NCBI GenBank assembly: GCA_026392355.1
Contig: JAPLCF010000030.1
Span: 62,001 to 126,000 of the forward strand
Reading direction: 5' to 3'
Source of the DNA: Actinomycetota bacterium
GTDB lineage: Bacteria > Actinomycetota > Thermoleophilia > Gaiellales > F1-60-MAGs149
DNA: 64,000 nucleotides
Of the stretch, positions 61,200 to 64,000 are shown piece by piece. A model generated the notes under the pieces. The model worked only from the letters and a program-made list of their open reading frames with translations, searched no databases and had not been told where the DNA came from. Every line of letters starts with the position of its first letter. The first letter of the stretch is position 1. The position numbers and the translations under genes were made by a program.

Positions 61200-61242
61200 C
61201 TCCATCGCCGCCGCGCCGGTTGGGCTTTGCCACGATGCGCTC

Positions 61243-62832
61243 GTGAGCGATCCCGTCAGCGACCTCCACGCCTCGATCTCGGCCGCCGTCGCGGCGATGA
61301 CCGGTGGTGAGGTACCCGATCTCGCCTTGGAGCGTCCCGCCAACGCCGATCACGGTGATTACGCGACCAGTGTCGCGATGCGCCTTGCTCCGGTGCTCTC
61401 GCGGAAGCCCCGGGAGATTGCTGAAGAGCTGGCGACCGCGATCGGCGCGATCGCTGGTGTGGACTCCGTCGAGATCGCCGGACCGGGTTTCATCAACATT
61501 CGTCTCGGTCAGCAGTGGTACCGCGATGCCCTCAGCGACATGTTGGCTGCCGGTAGCGACTTCGGACGCCAGCCGTTTGCGCCTGGCGTCGAGACACTCG
61601 TCGAGTTCGTCTCGTCGAACCCCACGGGCGATCTCACGATCGGCTCGGCTCGCAACGCCGCCTACGGCGACAGCGTGGCGCGCCTGTTGGAGTTCACGGG
61701 CGAGAACGTCACCCGCGAGTACTACATCAACGACGCCGGCAATCAGGTGGCCCTGTTCGGTCAGTCGGTGCAGGCGCGACGTCTTGGCAACGACATTCCC
61801 GAGGGCGGCTATCCGGGTGATGAGGTGCAGGCAATCGCTGCGGAGCTCGACCTTCCCGACGACGCTCCGCTTGAGGATTGGGTTGCGAAGGGCGTCGCTC
61901 TGATGGTCGAGCGGATCCGCGCCAGCCTCGCCAGCATGCGCGTCGAGTTCGACCTGTGGACGAGCGAGAAGGGTCTGCACGAGAGTGGCGCCGTCGCCGC
62001 AGCCATCGAGCGCGCCCGGGCGCAGGGTCGCATTTACGAAGAGGAAGGCGCAACCTGGTTGCGCACCACGGACTTCGGCGATGACAAGGATCGCGTGCTG
62101 CTGAAGGCCGACGGCGAGCACACCTACTTTGCCTCCGACCTCGCGTACGTGGACCTCAAATTCCAGCGCGGTGCGACCCACGCCATCTACGTGTTGGGCG
62201 CAGATCACCATGGCTACATTCAACGGCTCAAGGCCGGTGCGCAGTGCCTCGGCTACGACCCCGAGCACGTCGAGTGCCTGATCTACCAGCTGATCACGGT
62301 GTCGGGCGAGCGCATGGGCAAGCGCCGCGGCAACGTCATCACGTTGACCGAGCTCACGGACGCGATCGGTGTCGACGCCGCCCGCTACTTCTTGGTCCAG
62401 CGCTCGCACGACCAAACGCTCGACATCGATCTCGATCTGGCCGTCGAGGCGAGCAGCAAGAATCCCGTCTACTACGTGCAGTACGCCCATGCCCGGTGTG
62501 CCTCCATCGAGCGCAAGGCAGCCGATGAGGGCCTCCTAGTCGACGGCATCGGCAGTGCCCACGTTCCTGAAGGCCCGGAAATGGCGCTGATTCGACGACT
62601 GGCAGAGTGGCCCGAAGTCGTGGCGAGCGCTGCCGAGCTGCGCGCCCCGCACCGCATCATCTCCTGGACGCACGAGCTCGCAGCAGATTTCCACGCCTTC
62701 CATCACGACCTCTACGTGCTGCACGAAGACGCCGACACGCGGGCCTTCCGCCTCAGTGCGGTGCGCGCAACGCGCGAGGCACTGGCGCGCGCGTTGGCGT
62801 TGATTGGCGTCAACGCTCCGGACCGCATGTGA
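61243..62832 (+). CDS. argS: Arginyl-tRNA synthetase
   Basis: 529 residues, somewhat short for ArgRS. N-terminal Add-1-type domain (~1-105), class-I Rossmann fold, anticodon-binding DALR domain at the C-terminus (~415-529). FVSSNPTGDLTIGSARNAAY holds the HIGH-motif position, but both His are replaced (TIGS). The KMSKS region reads SGERMGKRRGN. Remaining active-site segments (YYINDAGNQVALFG, VLGADHHGYIQRLKAG) are typical. GTG start with CACGAT 6 nt upstream; the first residues are VSDPVSDLH. Confidence 0.92.
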   Translation: MSDPVSDLHASISAAVAAMTGGEVPDLALERPANADHGDYATSVAMRLAPVLSRKPREIAEELATAIGAIAGVDSVEIAGPGFINIRLGQQWYRDALSDMLAAGSDFGRQPFAPGVETLVEFVSSNPTGDLTIGSARNAAYGDSVARLLEFTGENVTREYYINDAGNQVALFGQSVQARRLGNDIPEGGYPGDEVQAIAAELDLPDDAPLEDWVAKGVALMVERIRASLASMRVEFDLWTSEKGLHESGAVAAAIERARAQGRIYEEEGATWLRTTDFGDDKDRVLLKADGEHTYFASDLAYVDLKFQRGATHAIYVLGADHHGYIQRLKAGAQCLGYDPEHVECLIYQLITVSGERMGKRRGNVITLTELTDAIGVDAARYFLVQRSHDQTLDIDLDLAVEASSKNPVYYVQYAHARCASIERKAADEGLLVDGIGSAHVPEGPEMALIRRLAEWPEVVASAAELRAPHRIISWTHELAADFHAFHHDLYVLHEDADTRAFRLSAVRATREALARALALIGVNAPDRM

Positions 62833-63338
62833 TCGACGTCCGCAGCATCCAGGGCGACGAGGGCGAACTGCTGCGCGAAGTCCGACTGGCTGCGCTCAAG
62901 AGCGCCCCTGCTGCCTTCCTGGAAACCTTCGAGGAGGTGGCAGCTGATCCCGCCGATGTCTGGGCAGCGCGTGCCGCCGCCAGCACGGGGGAGGGCGATC
63001 AGTTGATCATGGTCGCGTTCGATCAGGGACGCCCCGTCGGCATGGCGGGTATTGCGCGCGAGATCGGACAGCGCCGGCGGCATCGCGCCACGCTGTGGGG
63101 CGTCTGGCTTGATCCGGCGCACCGTGGACGCGGCGTGGGCCGGCAGATGGTCTCGACTGCGCTTGACTGGGCCCGAGAGCTCGAGGTTCGGGCCGTATAC
63201 CTCGAGGTGGTTGAGAACGAGGACCCGTCGTGGAGCCTGTACGGGCGACTCGGTTTCGTCCGTCGCGAGGTCGATCCGTTCGGCGCGCATTTCGATGGGC
63301 ACGACGTCGCGCTTGAGCATCTCGTTCTCGTCCTCTGA
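62829..63338 (+). CDS. GNAT-family N-acetyltransferase
   Basis: 169 residues. Acetyl-CoA pyrophosphate loop in DPAHRGRGVGRQMVSTALDW, beta-4 VGMAGIA and ENEDPSWSLYGRLGFVRR motif B near the end. Substrate unknown; relatives act on ribosomal protein N-termini, amines or antibiotics. GTG start overlaps the argS stop (GTGA). Confidence 0.87.
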   Translation: MIDVRSIQGDEGELLREVRLAALKSAPAAFLETFEEVAADPADVWAARAAASTGEGDQLIMVAFDQGRPVGMAGIAREIGQRRRHRATLWGVWLDPAHRGRGVGRQMVSTALDWARELEVRAVYLEVVENEDPSWSLYGRLGFVRREVDPFGAHFDGHDVALEHLVLVL

Positions 63339-63374
63339 CGAGGGGAATCGGCCGAGTCGCAGAATGCTGCGATG

Positions 63375-63380
63375 TATAAT
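63375..63380 (+). promoter_or_regulatory. -10 element of ahcY
   Basis: Perfect TATAAT, 69 nt upstream of the ahcY ATG. No convincing -35. Confidence 0.6.
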
Positions 63381-63399
63381 CTGCAGCACAAAAGTTGTT

Positions 63400-64000
<601 letters not shown>

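Noticed and set aside
61200-61242. T-box or other leader control of argS
   Set aside because: Only 43 nt separate rlmH from argS and the putative -10 leaves no leader.

Overview
The window reads as one contiguous piece of a compact, high-G+C bacterial chromosome, almost certainly from the Actinomycetota. The main support is the block uvrC - (alkyltransferase-like) - yvcK - whiA - gap - pgk - tpiA - gpmI, since WhiA plus this order is typical of that phylum. Frequent GTG/TTG starts, 4-nt start/stop overlaps and many leaderless-looking promoters fit as well. The alpha-type (non-adenylylated) glutamine synthetase and the unusual ArgRS suggest a deep-branching class such as Thermoleophilia rather than a classical actinomycete; this placement is inference. 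I see no insertion sequence, prophage, CRISPR array, rRNA or origin. The layout looks like ordinary core chromosome with several accessory metabolic cassettes.

Left part (1-13.3 kb): two tandem secreted paralogues of unknown function, a lactate-utilisation operon lutABC, an L,D-transpeptidase, then a catabolic region. That region holds an FAD amine/amino-acid oxidase, a molybdopterin oxidoreductase, a PuuD-type gamma-glutamyl hydrolase, a cytoplasmic solute-binding-like protein, a PuuA-like glutamine synthetase homologue, a cytochrome P450 and a FadR-type GntR regulator. Together they resemble a gamma-glutamylation route for an amine, fed or pre-processed by the P450.

Middle (13.3-25.5 kb): era, a GHL-type glycosidase-like protein, a DeoC homologue without its Schiff-base lysine, a NodB deacetylase, a Nudix-pepF-methylaspartate ammonia-lyase operon, and a sulfonate operon ssuCABD followed by a TauE-type exporter. 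Then (25.6-34.9 kb) come tRNA-Leu(CAA), glnA, rpsO, pnp, an M16 protease, dapB, an APC permease and dapA. They are followed by a 31-residue all-basic protein, a signal-less PhnD-like protein, a quinone reductase and a two-gene fluoride channel.

Right part (37-64 kb): glpX, a cysteine-desulfurase-like enzyme, tRNA-Leu(CAG), sua5, an FAH-SDR operon divergent from a third glutamine synthetase homologue, and bcp with a CoA-transferase. Back to back with bcp is an unusual lipoprotein-DUF4239-lipoprotein operon. Next are small membrane proteins, three TadE-like pseudopilins, the uvrC-glycolysis block, a metallophosphoesterase, DUF3467, rlmH, argS, a GNAT acetyltransferase and the start of ahcY.

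The most distinctive observations are: a Cys-to-Tyr alkyltransferase-like protein translationally coupled to uvrC; a DeoC homologue lacking the catalytic lysine; an ArgRS lacking both HIGH histidines; an rlmH with no canonical start; solute-binding folds without export signals; and at least sixteen genes whose -10 hexamer lies 6-9 nt before the start codon, implying widespread leaderless mRNAs. Almost no stretch exceeds 300 bases without a gene.
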